A stretch of DNA of 64,000 bases, from the NCBI RefSeq assembly GCF_014230305.1, contig NZ_JACLAU010000001.1, forward strand, positions 420,049 to 484,048, read 5' to 3'. Positions 29,059 through 38,374 of this stretch are shown one piece after another. Made by a program: the position numbers and the translations under genes. The notes beneath the pieces were generated by a model. That model saw nothing but the letters and a program-made list of their open reading frames with translations. It did not search any database and was not told where the DNA came from. This DNA comes from Novosphingobium aerophilum (lineage in GTDB: Bacteria > Pseudomonadota > Alphaproteobacteria > Sphingomonadales > Sphingomonadaceae). Within the stretch, counting starts at the first letter, position 1. Each line of letters starts with the position of its first letter.

Positions 29059-31702
29059 CCCCGGCGGTCTGGCCGCAACCGCAGCGCCCGATCCCGCGGT
29101 GCTGCCGGTCGATCTGCGCACCGACGATGCCTCGGGGCTGGTCACCTCGGCCCGGGCCGCGCCAGTCTTGCACTGGCGGCTCGAGGCCCGGCGCCCTGGG
29201 GTGCGCCAGATCGCTTACGAGCTGCAACGCAGCGCCTCGGCCGATTTTGGCGGTGCAGTCCTGTCCTCGGGCCGGATCGAACGCGACTGCGGGATCGGTG
29301 CGGACTGGCCGGGCCCGCCGCTGGCGAGTCGCGAAGTGGCCTGGCTCCGGGTCCGGGCGTGGACCGATCACGGGCTGACCGCGTGGAGCGCGCCGTTGCG
29401 GCTGGAGGGGGGGCTTTATGACCCGCAGAACTGGTTGGCCCGACCGATCAGTCCGGTTGGCAACGGGGATCAGGATCAGCCGCGGCCCGTGCCCTTGCTG
29501 CGCCGGGAATTTGCCCTGGCCCGGCCAGTGGAACGCGCGGTGCTCTATGTGTCGGCGCTGGGCATTCATCAGACCTGGCTGAACGGCCAGCCGGTTTCGA
29601 CCGACCTGTTCGATCCGGGCTGGACCGAGTACGATCATCGTCTGCTCTACAGCGCCTATGATGTCACCGCCTTGCTGCAACCGGGCGCCAACGTGATGGC
29701 AGCGGCGGTGGGTGACGGGTGGTGGCGCGGCAACCTGACGTGGATTCCGCGCCGCGCGGTCTATGGCCGCACCACGGCCTTGCTGGCCCAGCTGGAGATC
29801 ACCTTCACCGATGGTTCGCGCGAGGTGATCGCTTCGGACGATCACTGGCAGGGCGGCACCGGCAGCCTGCGCCGCGCCGATTTCTACAACGGCTGCGAGA
29901 TCGACCTGGCGGCCGAGCCGGTGGGCTGGCGCGAGGTCGGGGCGGACCTGCCCGAGTGGGGCGGGGTGGTCGTCCTGCCGCCGCCGCCGCGGATCGAGCA
30001 GCGCGCTTTCCCGGCCGTCCGCGAATTGTTCAGCCAGCCCGTCATGGCGGTTTCGGCAGGGCCGGGCCTGGTCCGGATCGACTGCGGGCAGAACCTCACC
30101 GGCCATCTGCGCCTGACCGTCGAGGCCGCTGCGCCCGCGACCATCACCGTGCGCCATGCCGAAGTGCTCGAGGCCGATGGCGCGCTCCACACGGTGGCCC
30201 TGCGCACCGCCAAGGCGACCGACACCTACCATGTGCCAGCCGGACGCCACGTGCTCAGCCCGGTGTTCACCTTCCACGGTTTCCGCCATGCCGAGGTGGC
30301 CTGCGATGGGGCCGTCACGGTCGAGCAGATCGAGGCGGTCGTGGTCGCATCCGATCTGCCCGAGGTCGGCCGGTTCGCCTGTTCGGATGAACGGCTCAAC
30401 CGGCTGGCGTCGAACATCCGCTGGTCGCAGCGCGGCAACTTTCTCGCGATCCCCACCGACTGCCCGCAGCGCGACGAGCGCTTGGGCTGGACCGGCGACA
30501 TCCAGGTCTTTGCCGAAACGGCCTGCACCCAGTTCGATTCCGAAGCCTTCCTGCGGAACTGGCTGGTCGATCTCGAGCTGGCCCAGTTCCCGGACGGCCG
30601 GGTGACCAGCGTGGTGCCCAATGTCATCCAGGGCCACGACTACGAATACGGCGGGATCGGCTGGGGCGATGCGGCCACGCTGGTCCCCTGGGCGATTTAC
30701 GAAGCCTATGGCGACCGTGAGGTGCTGGCCCGCCAGTTCGACAGCATGTGCCGCTGGGTTGACTGGGGCCTTTCGCGCCGTGATGCCGATGGGGTGTGGA
30801 CCGGAGATTTCCACCTGGGCGACTGGCTCGATCCCGGCGCGCCGCCCGGCCACCCCGAACTGGCCACCACTGACCGCGATTTCATCGCCTCGGCCTATCT
30901 GGCCCACAGCGTCGGAACGCTTGCGCGGGCAGCCCGGGTGCTGGGCCGGAATGCGGCCGCCGATCGTTACGCGCAGCTCAGCCAAGATGTTGCTTCGGCA
31001 ACCTGGGCCAGGTGGCACGATACCCTGGTCAAGACCCAGACCGGCTGCGCGCTGGCGATCGAGTTCGGCATCGCGCCCGAGGGGGAGCGCCAGGCCGTGG
31101 GCGCGCAGTTGGCCGCGCTGGTGACCGCCGGCGAAGGGCGGATCGCCACGGGCTTCCTCGGCACCCCGCTGGTGCTGCCGGCCCTGACCCGCACCGGTCA
31201 GCACGAAGCGGCTTTCCGGCTGCTGCTCAACGAAGAGGCGCCGGGCTGGCTCTATCAGGTCAAGCACGGGGCCACGACCATGTGGGAGCGCTGGGATGCG
31301 ATCCTGCCCGACGGATCGATCAACAGCGGCGACATGGCAGTCGAAGACGCCGCCAACATGATCAGCTTCAACCATTATGCCTATGGCGCTGTCGGCGCCT
31401 GGCTCTATCGGTCGCTCGCCGGGATCGCCCCCGATGCGGCCGATCCCGGCTATGGCCTGATCCACTTCGCCCCTCTGCCCGGGGGAGGGATCGACTGGGC
31501 CGAGGCCGAGGTGCGGACCCGGCGCGGGCCGGCGATGATCCGCTGGGAGCGCTCGGCCGACCGCCTGCATGTTGCCCTGACCATACCGCCAACCGCGCAG
31601 GGCCGCTTTCAGCCCCCGCCCGGCTGGAGCCTGCCCGGCCAGTCGTCCGTCGTTGCCCTGGACTCGGGCCAGCACACATTCGACCTGGTGCGCCAACCCT
31701 GA
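29048..31702 (+). CDS. GH78 alpha-L-rhamnosidase
   Basis: This 884-residue enzyme releases terminal L-rhamnose. Domains in order are an N-terminal fibronectin-like part (about 1-125), the Bac_rhamnosid beta-domains (HQTWLNGQPV, DPGWTEYDHRLLY, RADFYNGCEID), and the (alpha/alpha)6 catalytic barrel beginning near residue 460 with NFLAIPTDCPQRDERLGWTGD and including TTMWERWDAILPDGS and MISFNHYAYGAVGAWLY. The Asp and Glu residues of the DER and WERWD segments are the expected acid/base region. No signal peptide is seen, so it is probably cytoplasmic. Confidence 0.95.
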   Translation: MVPDPGGLAATAAPDPAVLPVDLRTDDASGLVTSARAAPVLHWRLEARRPGVRQIAYELQRSASADFGGAVLSSGRIERDCGIGADWPGPPLASREVAWLRVRAWTDHGLTAWSAPLRLEGGLYDPQNWLARPISPVGNGDQDQPRPVPLLRREFALARPVERAVLYVSALGIHQTWLNGQPVSTDLFDPGWTEYDHRLLYSAYDVTALLQPGANVMAAAVGDGWWRGNLTWIPRRAVYGRTTALLAQLEITFTDGSREVIASDDHWQGGTGSLRRADFYNGCEIDLAAEPVGWREVGADLPEWGGVVVLPPPPRIEQRAFPAVRELFSQPVMAVSAGPGLVRIDCGQNLTGHLRLTVEAAAPATITVRHAEVLEADGALHTVALRTAKATDTYHVPAGRHVLSPVFTFHGFRHAEVACDGAVTVEQIEAVVVASDLPEVGRFACSDERLNRLASNIRWSQRGNFLAIPTDCPQRDERLGWTGDIQVFAETACTQFDSEAFLRNWLVDLELAQFPDGRVTSVVPNVIQGHDYEYGGIGWGDAATLVPWAIYEAYGDREVLARQFDSMCRWVDWGLSRRDADGVWTGDFHLGDWLDPGAPPGHPELATTDRDFIASAYLAHSVGTLARAARVLGRNAAADRYAQLSQDVASATWARWHDTLVKTQTGCALAIEFGIAPEGERQAVGAQLAALVTAGEGRIATGFLGTPLVLPALTRTGQHEAAFRLLLNEEAPGWLYQVKHGATTMWERWDAILPDGSINSGDMAVEDAANMISFNHYAYGAVGAWLYRSLAGIAPDAADPGYGLIHFAPLPGGGIDWAEAEVRTRRGPAMIRWERSADRLHVALTIPPTAQGRFQPPPGWSLPGQSSVVALDSGQHTFDLVRQP

Positions 31703-31746
31703 CCCTTTGGCCGCACCGCCGCTGCTCTCCATCATCGGGACCTGCC

Positions 31747-34068
31747 ATGAAGCTCTTGCAATCCGCAGCTCGCACCATGGGCCTCATCAAGGACTTTGCC
31801 ACGAGCCTCGTCCTGGGCCTGGCCATCGCCACCGCGTCGGGCGCCGGGGCGCAGACCGCGCCGCCGCCTTCCGATGCCACGGTTGATGCGCGGGTCGATG
31901 CGCTGCTGGGGCAGATGACCCCGGAAGAAAAGGCCGGGCAACTCAGCCAGTACTTCTACTTCACGCAGAGCCCACGGCTGGCGACGGCGATCGAGCGTCA
32001 GATGGCGGCGGGCCAGGTCGGGGCCGTGCTGTTCACCACCGACCCACGCCTGGTCAACCGGGCGCAGCGGATCGCGATCGAGCAATCGCGCCTGAAGATC
32101 CCGCTGCTCTTCGGGTTCGACGTGGTCCATGGCTTCCGCACCATCTTCCCCGCGCCGATCGGCATGGCGGCCTCGTGGGATCCAGCGCTGGTCGAGCGCT
32201 CCCAGGCGATCGCCGCGCGCGAGGCGCGGGCCGCGGGGATGCACTGGGCCTTCGGGCCGATGGTCGACATCACGCTCGATCCGCGGTGGGGGCGGGTGTT
32301 CGAGGGGGCCGGCGAGGATCCGTTCCTGGGCGCGGCCATGGCGGCGGCGCAGGTGCGCGGGTTCCAGGGGCCGTATATCGGCGCGCCCGGACATATCATC
32401 GCCGGACCCAAGCACTTCGCCGGCTATGGCGCGGCGATGGGCGGGCGCGATTACGATGAGGCGGAGATTTCGGACAGCCAGCTGCACAACCTCTATCTCC
32501 CGCCCTTCAAGGCCGCGGTCGAGGCCGGTGCGGGCAACATCATGGCGGCCTACATGGCGCTGAACGGCGTACCCGCCGCCGCCAACCGCTGGCTGCTCAC
32601 CGACGTTCTGCGCAAGGAGTGGGGGTTCAAGGGCTGGGTCGTCAGCGATTCCGGGGCGGTCGCCTCACTGGTCACCCATGGCGTCGCGCGCGATGACGCC
32701 GACGCGGCCCTGAAGGCGTTTCGGGCGGGGACCAATATGGAGATGATCCCGCCGGGACAGAGCGCGACCATGCCTGCCGTCGCCGCCGCGGTGACCGCGG
32801 GCACGCTGCCTGTGGCGCAGCTCGACGCCGCGGTGCGCCCGATCCTGGCGGCCAAGATCCGCCTGGGCCTGTTCGAACAGCCCTATGTCGACGAAGCCCG
32901 GGCGGATGCGGTGATGAACGATCCGGCCCACCGCGTGGCGGCGCGGATCGCAGCCGAGCGTTCGGCCGTGCTCTTGCGCAACGATGGCGCGGTGCTGCCG
33001 CTCGACCGGACCCGCCTCCGCTCGCTCGCGGTGATCGGGCCACTCGCCGATGCCGCGCGCGACATCATGGGCTCGTGGGTGTTCGATCTCAACCATCCGC
33101 AGGCGCGCAGCGTCCTGGCGGGCATCCGCGCCAAGGTCGGTCCCGGGGTGCGGGTTGACCATGTCGAGGGGGTCCGCATCCCGCCACGGCTCCACCCCTC
33201 GCCGATGGCGGCGCTGGAACGCAACAAGCCGGCGCCTCCGCCGCTGGACGAGACCGCCGGGATCGCCCGCGCGGTCGAACTCGCGCGGCAGGCCGATGCG
33301 GCGGTGCTGGTGCTGGGCGAGACCCAGGAGATGAGCGGCGAAATGGCCTCGCGCGCCACCTTTGACCTGCCCGGCCGGCAGCGCGAACTGCTCGATGCCG
33401 TGACCGCCACCGGCAAGCCGGTGATCGTCGTGCTGATGACCGTCCGGCCGCTGACCATCCATGACAGTAAGGCCCCGGCGATCCTCGACGTCTGGTATCC
33501 GGGCAGCGAAGGCGCGGAGGCCGTGGCCAACCTGCTGTTCGGCGATGCCACCCCGGGCGGCAAGCTGCCCTACACCTGGGTGCGCAGCGCCGCGCAGTTG
33601 CCGATGACCTATGCCCGGCTGCCCTCGCACGATCCGGCAAAGGCCGATCAGCGTTATCAGGAGGCCAGCAACGCCCCGGCCTGGCCGTTCGGCTTCGGGC
33701 TCAGCTACACGACCTTCGCCTATTCGCGCCTGACCGTGCTCACGCCCAAGGTGCGGCCGGGTGAACCGGTGTCGGTCACGGTGGACCTGACCAACACAGG
33801 TTCGCGCCCCGGCGAGGAGGTGGCCCAACTCTATCTCCACCAGCGGCTGGGCGAGGCATCCCGGCCGGTGCGTCAGCTCAAGGGATTCCAGCGGGTCGCG
33901 CTGAAGCCGGGGGAGACCAGAACGCTGCGCTTCACGATCGCCCCTGCTGACCTGCGCTACTGGAATGCCGCGCAGCGCGACTGGGTGGCCGAGGCCAGCC
34001 CCTTCGACCTGTGGATCGGGGGAAGTTCGGCGGCGGAGCTTGGCGGCAGTTTTGCTGTGGCGCCCTGA
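31747..34068 (+). CDS. bglX: GH3 beta-glucosidase-type glycosidase (BglX-like)
   Basis: This 773-residue enzyme has a signal sequence (about residues 1-36, ending GAGAQT), so it acts in the periplasm. The GH3 N-domain has DITLDPRWGRVFEGAGEDPFLG, PKHFAGYG and GFKGWVVSDSGAV with the nucleophile at Asp301. The C-domain has VLLRNDGAVLPLD, and a fibronectin type III tail follows PFGFGLSYTTF. With GH78 it could strip rhamnose and glucose from rutinoside- or neohesperidoside-type plant glycosides. It is 44 bp downstream of GH78. Confidence 0.93.
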   Translation: MKLLQSAARTMGLIKDFATSLVLGLAIATASGAGAQTAPPPSDATVDARVDALLGQMTPEEKAGQLSQYFYFTQSPRLATAIERQMAAGQVGAVLFTTDPRLVNRAQRIAIEQSRLKIPLLFGFDVVHGFRTIFPAPIGMAASWDPALVERSQAIAAREARAAGMHWAFGPMVDITLDPRWGRVFEGAGEDPFLGAAMAAAQVRGFQGPYIGAPGHIIAGPKHFAGYGAAMGGRDYDEAEISDSQLHNLYLPPFKAAVEAGAGNIMAAYMALNGVPAAANRWLLTDVLRKEWGFKGWVVSDSGAVASLVTHGVARDDADAALKAFRAGTNMEMIPPGQSATMPAVAAAVTAGTLPVAQLDAAVRPILAAKIRLGLFEQPYVDEARADAVMNDPAHRVAARIAAERSAVLLRNDGAVLPLDRTRLRSLAVIGPLADAARDIMGSWVFDLNHPQARSVLAGIRAKVGPGVRVDHVEGVRIPPRLHPSPMAALERNKPAPPPLDETAGIARAVELARQADAAVLVLGETQEMSGEMASRATFDLPGRQRELLDAVTATGKPVIVVLMTVRPLTIHDSKAPAILDVWYPGSEGAEAVANLLFGDATPGGKLPYTWVRSAAQLPMTYARLPSHDPAKADQRYQEASNAPAWPFGFGLSYTTFAYSRLTVLTPKVRPGEPVSVTVDLTNTGSRPGEEVAQLYLHQRLGEASRPVRQLKGFQRVALKPGETRTLRFTIAPADLRYWNAAQRDWVAEASPFDLWIGGSSAAELGGSFAVAP

Positions 34069-34160
34069 TGGCCCCGGACTGATGGCCCCGGGGCGGGCCC
34101 GCGCGGCCCGAGGGATGGAGCCGTCGCGGCGACGCTGGCTGGCGAACCGCGCAAATGGCG

Positions 34161-34188
34161 TTGCATAATTCAAAAGTTGAACTATATT
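34161..34188 (+). promoter_or_regulatory. promoter with internal palindrome before the cytochrome/DUF1592 module
   Basis: TTGCAT (34161-34166) and TATATT (34183-34188) are separated by 16 bp, and the palindrome TTCAA-AAG-TTGAA (34169-34181) fills the spacer. A protein bound there would block RNA polymerase, so this is a likely regulated promoter for the gene at 34224 and the genes after it. The local AT-richness stands out from the surroundings. Confidence 0.5.
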
Positions 34189-34223
34189 CACCCGCAACAC
34201 CATAAGGTAAGAGGATCGGGCTG

Positions 34224-34679
34224 ATGGGAATCCGTGGGTGCTGCCTGGCAGTGCTGCTGACTGGCGGGCTGGCCACGCCGCTGGTCGGTGCCGCGCCGGA
34301 TGCGATCCGCGCCCGGATCGAAACCTATCGAGAGCTTGGTGCCTCGTTCAAGGCCGTCAACGATGGCTTGCGCACCGATGAGGTGCAGACGGTGCTGATC
34401 GGGCAGGCCGCCCGCCATATCCGCAACGTGGCCCAAGCGCAGTATGGCCTGTTCCCGTCCGGCTCGGGTCCGGCCCCGGGGCTCAAGACCAAGGCGCGGG
34501 CCGAGATCTGGCGGCAGCCTGCCCGGTTCAAGGCGGCGCAGGATGCCTTCGCCGGGGCCGCGACCGGCTTCCAGCAGGCCGTGGCCAGCGGCGATGCCGA
34601 CGCGATGCGCCAGGCGGCCAGAAAGCTGGGCGAGACCTGCAAGGGCTGTCACGACAGCTTCAGGACCCGGGCGGACTGA
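34224..34679 (+). CDS. cytochrome c' family protein (class II)
   Basis: This 151-residue exported protein has a signal peptide ending near GAA at residue 24. It forms a four-helix bundle with the haem-binding motif CKGCH close to the C-terminus (GETCKGCHDSFR), as in class II cytochromes c'. Haem is attached in the periplasm. Such proteins bind NO or shuttle electrons. It is the first gene of the six-gene exported module and ends 1 bp before the next start. Confidence 0.9.
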   Translation: MGIRGCCLAVLLTGGLATPLVGAAPDAIRARIETYRELGASFKAVNDGLRTDEVQTVLIGQAARHIRNVAQAQYGLFPSGSGPAPGLKTKARAEIWRQPARFKAAQDAFAGAATGFQQAVASGDADAMRQAARKLGETCKGCHDSFRTRAD

Positions 34680-34680
34680 C

Positions 34681-35478
34681 ATGGCCCGCTTGGTCATGAC
34701 AGTGGGCCTGCTGCTGGCCGTCACTGCGCCGGCCACCAGGTCCGTGGCCCAGCCAGCCGACTTCCCGTTGGTGCCCGCTGACGGTTCGCCGCTGCCGTCC
34801 GAGGTGGTGGTCCGCGCGGACGAAGGGCAGGCCGTCTACACCGACCGCCAGGGCCGCGTCCTCTACGGGATGGACATGCGCACGGTCTTGCGCTGGTCAC
34901 CGGATGCCGCGCAATATTGCCAGGGCGCCTGCCGCCGGACCTGGGAACCTCTCCGCGCGCCGCCCGGCAGCACCCCGAACATCCGGTTCCCGGCCGATGG
35001 ACTGCCCCGCACCGCGCCGGGCTATGTCCTGCCCCAGTCCGCGCCCGACTGGACCATCATCGCCGGCCCGGATGGCCCGCAATGGGTCTTCAAGGGCTGG
35101 CACATGGTCTATGTCCGGCGCGGGGCCGACAGCGGCTCGACCGCCTTTGACGGGGCCGAAGAGCGGACCTGGAACACCCTGAAACATGTCCCGCCCAAAC
35201 CCCGGCTCTCGGCACCGCCCATGGTGACCGTCCGGTTTATCGGCGGGGCCTATCGGCTGGCCGATGCTGCGGGCCATCTCCTGTTTTCGGGGTCTTGCGG
35301 CGACGCCTGCCACTGGACCCCGTTCCCGGCACCGATGGCCAGCACCGGAACCGGAGAATGGACCGTCGATCAATCCGGTGATGCCCCGCGCTGGCTCTGG
35401 CGCGGGCAGCCGGTGTTCGTCGCCGAGGGGACCGACCTGTCGGCGCTGCCGACCGGCGCCAGCCCGCTGCAACCCTGA
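34681..35478 (+). CDS. COG4315-like secreted repeat protein
   Basis: This 265-residue protein has a signal peptide ending near SVAQP. Two diverged copies of the COG4315 lipoprotein repeat are visible: VYTDRQGRVLYGMDM with YCQGACRRTWEPL, and YRLADAAGHLLFSGSCGDACHWTPF. Each carries a Cys pair, and WTVDQSGDAPRWLWRGQPVFV follows. The family's function is unknown; the Cys pairs may form disulphides or bind metal. It lacks an obvious lipobox. Confidence 0.75.
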   Translation: MARLVMTVGLLLAVTAPATRSVAQPADFPLVPADGSPLPSEVVVRADEGQAVYTDRQGRVLYGMDMRTVLRWSPDAAQYCQGACRRTWEPLRAPPGSTPNIRFPADGLPRTAPGYVLPQSAPDWTIIAGPDGPQWVFKGWHMVYVRRGADSGSTAFDGAEERTWNTLKHVPPKPRLSAPPMVTVRFIGGAYRLADAAGHLLFSGSCGDACHWTPFPAPMASTGTGEWTVDQSGDAPRWLWRGQPVFVAEGTDLSALPTGASPLQP

Positions 35479-35490
35479 CGGAGCCCTGCC

Positions 35491-36675
35491 GTGACCCGCC
35501 TCACATCGACCAGCCTGACCGTGCTGACCGGCCTTGTCGCAGCGCTCGCCGGGTTCCTCGCGCTGACCCCGGCCACGCGGCCGACCGCTGTCGCCCAGAG
35601 CACCCCGGACCTGCCGCCGCCGCCCGCCAACGGGGAGCTGGGTTTCGTCGTCGAGGAGTTCGCCCCCCCGGTGGTGCAAGGCAAGGACGCCTGTCCCGAG
35701 GGCACGGTTCCCAAGCTCAAGGAGCAGTACCTGGCCTCCCTGCCCGAGGCGGAGCGAGCCCGGTTGTCGCTCAAGGAGAACGAGCCCGAGTTCACCAAGC
35801 GCTGGCAGGCGGTCGCGGTGGGGCCGGGCAACACCAACATCTGTTCGCAACCCGACCGGTTCCGGCGCCCCTTGCTGCCCACCGTGCAGAGCGCGACCGC
35901 CCAGGGGCTGAACCTTGACGGCGGCGCGGCGGGCGACACCTGCGGGCACCAGGAGTTCACGTCGCCTGCCGGGGAAATGGGCATCGACAACCAGGAATAC
36001 CGGGTGATGGGCTGCACCCTGGAATGGCGGGGCAAGGATGGCATCGCCGGCGACATCGCCAGCGGCCTGCGCCAGTTCCACGCGTCGGGAGAATGGACGC
36101 AGGTGATCCTGCTGCGCGGGATCGACAGCTTCGACCGGGATGACGATGTCGAGGTGATCTATGCCAACACCGCCGATCGTCCCCCCGTCGACACCAAGGG
36201 GCATTTCCTGGCCGGGGCCAGCTTCACCGTGAACGCCAGCGGACCGCGCCATCGCAACGTGCTCAAGGGGCATATCAACAAGGGCGTGCTGACGACCGAG
36301 CCGACCGACATCGTCCTGGCGCAGACCTGGGGGCAGGGCGGGGCGCGCGATATCCGCGGGTCCCGCTCGCGCTACACCTACCACCGCGCGCGGCTGAGGC
36401 TGGTGTTCCGCCCGGACGGTCGTCTCGAAGGGCTGCTCGGCGGCTATCGTCCGGCCTTCGAGGTGATCCAGAGCCCGTCGATCGGCGGGGTGGGCGCGGC
36501 GACCACGGCGGGAATCGACTGCGCTGGCATGCTCGGGACCCTGCTCAAGCATGCCGACGGCCTGCGCGACCGCAAGACCGGCAAGTGCACCGGCGTGTCC
36601 AGCGCGATGCGGGTGACGGCCGTGCCGGCCTTCGTGAACGATCTGCCCCAAGCCAGCGGAGCCATGGCCCAATGA
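35491..36675 (+). CDS. exported protein of unknown function in the DUF1592/DUF1552 module
   Basis: This 394-residue protein starts at GTG 35491 and has a signal sequence or N-terminal anchor (about residues 8-36). The mature part begins LPPPPANGELGFVVEEF and holds several Cys (DACPEG, NICSQPDR, DTCGHQEF, GCTLEW, IDCAGM, GKCTG) and a soluble mixed fold. I do not recognise a family. It overlaps the DUF1592 gene by 4 bp, so the two are translationally coupled and probably work together in the periplasm. Confidence 0.7.
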   Translation: MTRLTSTSLTVLTGLVAALAGFLALTPATRPTAVAQSTPDLPPPPANGELGFVVEEFAPPVVQGKDACPEGTVPKLKEQYLASLPEAERARLSLKENEPEFTKRWQAVAVGPGNTNICSQPDRFRRPLLPTVQSATAQGLNLDGGAAGDTCGHQEFTSPAGEMGIDNQEYRVMGCTLEWRGKDGIAGDIASGLRQFHASGEWTQVILLRGIDSFDRDDDVEVIYANTADRPPVDTKGHFLAGASFTVNASGPRHRNVLKGHINKGVLTTEPTDIVLAQTWGQGGARDIRGSRSRYTYHRARLRLVFRPDGRLEGLLGGYRPAFEVIQSPSIGGVGAATTAGIDCAGMLGTLLKHADGLRDRKTGKCTGVSSAMRVTAVPAFVNDLPQASGAMAQ

Positions 36676-38357
36676 CCCGCCGCGTCCTTCATGCCCTTGT
36701 CCTTGCCGTGGCCGGCATGGCGGCGGCCGGTTCGATCCGGGCCGGCTTTCCGGTGGACGCGGCCCCCGTCGCGCGGACGGCCGATCCGGCGGCCGCCAGC
36801 GATCTGCGCATCATCGGCATGCGCCGGCTCACCGAGGCCCAGTACCGCAACAGCATTGCCGATATCTTCGGCACCGACATTCGCGTTTCGGGCCGCTTCG
36901 AACCGATCGTCCGGCCCGCCCACGAACTGATCGCGAGCGGGGCACGGGCGGCCAGCATTTCCCCCGCCGGGATCGAGCAGTTCGATGCCATGGCCCGGCA
37001 GATCGCCGCGCAGGTCTTTGACCCGGCGCGGCGCGCCCAGTTCGTCACCTGCCCTGCGGGGGCCGGCGAGGCCGTCACCGCCGGCTGCATTCGCCCGACA
37101 CTCGACCGGCTGGGCCGGCTCCTGTTCCGGCGACCGCTGACGCCGGACGAAAGCGCCTTCTACGCCGGTCTGGCCGAACGCACCGCGCCGGCGGGCGCCT
37201 CGTTCGAAAAAGGGCTCGAACTGGCGCTGGCCGCGATGCTGGTGTCGCCCCACTTCCTCTACGTGGTGGAACGGGCCGAGCCGGACCCTGCCGCGCTCGG
37301 CCGCCTGAGCCTCGACGACTATTCGCGCGCGGCCCGGCTCAGCTACACGCTGTGGAACACCACGCCCAATGCCGCCTTGCTCGATGCCGCCGCCGGCGGA
37401 CGGCTGCGCGATCCGGTCCAGCTGCGGTCGACGGCCGAACGGATGGTCGCCTCGCCGCGGTTCGAGAACGGCGTCCGCGCCTTCTTCGCCGATATGCTGC
37501 TGTTCGAACGGTTTGACGAACTGGCGAAGGACCCGGTGGTCTATCCCTACTTCAACCAGGCCATCGCCCAGGCCTTGCCCGAGCAGATGCTGCGGACCAT
37601 CACCGATCACCTGGTGACCCGCGACGGGGACTACCGCGATCTGTTCACCACCCGGCGGACCTGGATGAACCGGCCGCTCGGGGCCCTGTACCAGGTGCCG
37701 GTCAGCCGCTCGCAGGGCTGGGTGCCCTACGAGTTTCCCGAGGGCAGTGACCGCGCCGGTCTGCTTGGCCAGGCCGGATTCCTGGCGATGTATTCGCATT
37801 CGGGGCGCAGTTCGCCGACCCTGCGCGGCCGCGCCGTGCGCGAGCTGCTGATGTGCCAGCCGGTTCCCAACCCGCCGGGCAATGTCAATTTCACCGCGGT
37901 GCAGGACACCACCAACCGCGCCATGCCCACGGCGCGCATCCGCCTGACCGCCCACAACACCGACCCGGTCTGCTCGGGCTGTCATGCGATAACCGATCCG
38001 ATCGGGCTCACCCTGGAGCGGTTCGACGGGATCGGATCCCGGCGTGCGGTCGAGAACGGCGCCCCGATCGACGCCACCGGCAGCATGGATGGCACCGTCT
38101 TCGAAGGCGCAGCGGGGCTGGGCCGGGCGCTTGCCGCCAGCCGGGACACGACCACCTGTGTCGCGTCCCGCGCGCTGGAATACGCGACCGGCAAGCCGGT
38201 CGAGGATGCGACCCGGATCGACGGGCTGACGGACCGCTTTTCGGCCCAGAACTTCCGCATCCGTCAGCTTTTCCTGGATGTGGTCACCATGCCCGAGGCC
38301 TATGCCGTGCAACCTGTCCCCCTGTCGGGACCGGCCGCGCGGACGCGGCGGCGGTAA
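36672..38357 (+). CDS. DUF1592/DUF1588/DUF1585 domain protein with c-type haem motif
   Basis: This 561-residue exported protein contains, in order, an N-terminal MRRLTEAQYRNSIADIFG segment (DUF1587-like), a DUF1595-like RLGRLLFRRPLTPDE, the DUF1592 core with LELALAAMLVSPHFLY and RLSYTLWNTTPNAALL, DUF1588 with GRSSPTLRGRAVRELLMC and the haem motif VCSGCHAITDPIGLTLERFD, and DUF1585 ending FRIRQLFLDVV. These domains occur together in large gene families of planctomycetes and myxobacteria and have no assigned function. The CxxCH implies a periplasmic c-type cytochrome. Confidence 0.88.
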   Translation: MTRRVLHALVLAVAGMAAAGSIRAGFPVDAAPVARTADPAAASDLRIIGMRRLTEAQYRNSIADIFGTDIRVSGRFEPIVRPAHELIASGARAASISPAGIEQFDAMARQIAAQVFDPARRAQFVTCPAGAGEAVTAGCIRPTLDRLGRLLFRRPLTPDESAFYAGLAERTAPAGASFEKGLELALAAMLVSPHFLYVVERAEPDPAALGRLSLDDYSRAARLSYTLWNTTPNAALLDAAAGGRLRDPVQLRSTAERMVASPRFENGVRAFFADMLLFERFDELAKDPVVYPYFNQAIAQALPEQMLRTITDHLVTRDGDYRDLFTTRRTWMNRPLGALYQVPVSRSQGWVPYEFPEGSDRAGLLGQAGFLAMYSHSGRSSPTLRGRAVRELLMCQPVPNPPGNVNFTAVQDTTNRAMPTARIRLTAHNTDPVCSGCHAITDPIGLTLERFDGIGSRRAVENGAPIDATGSMDGTVFEGAAGLGRALAASRDTTTCVASRALEYATGKPVEDATRIDGLTDRFSAQNFRIRQLFLDVVTMPEAYAVQPVPLSGPAARTRRR

Positions 38358-38374
38358 GGTCAAGGAGGACGACG

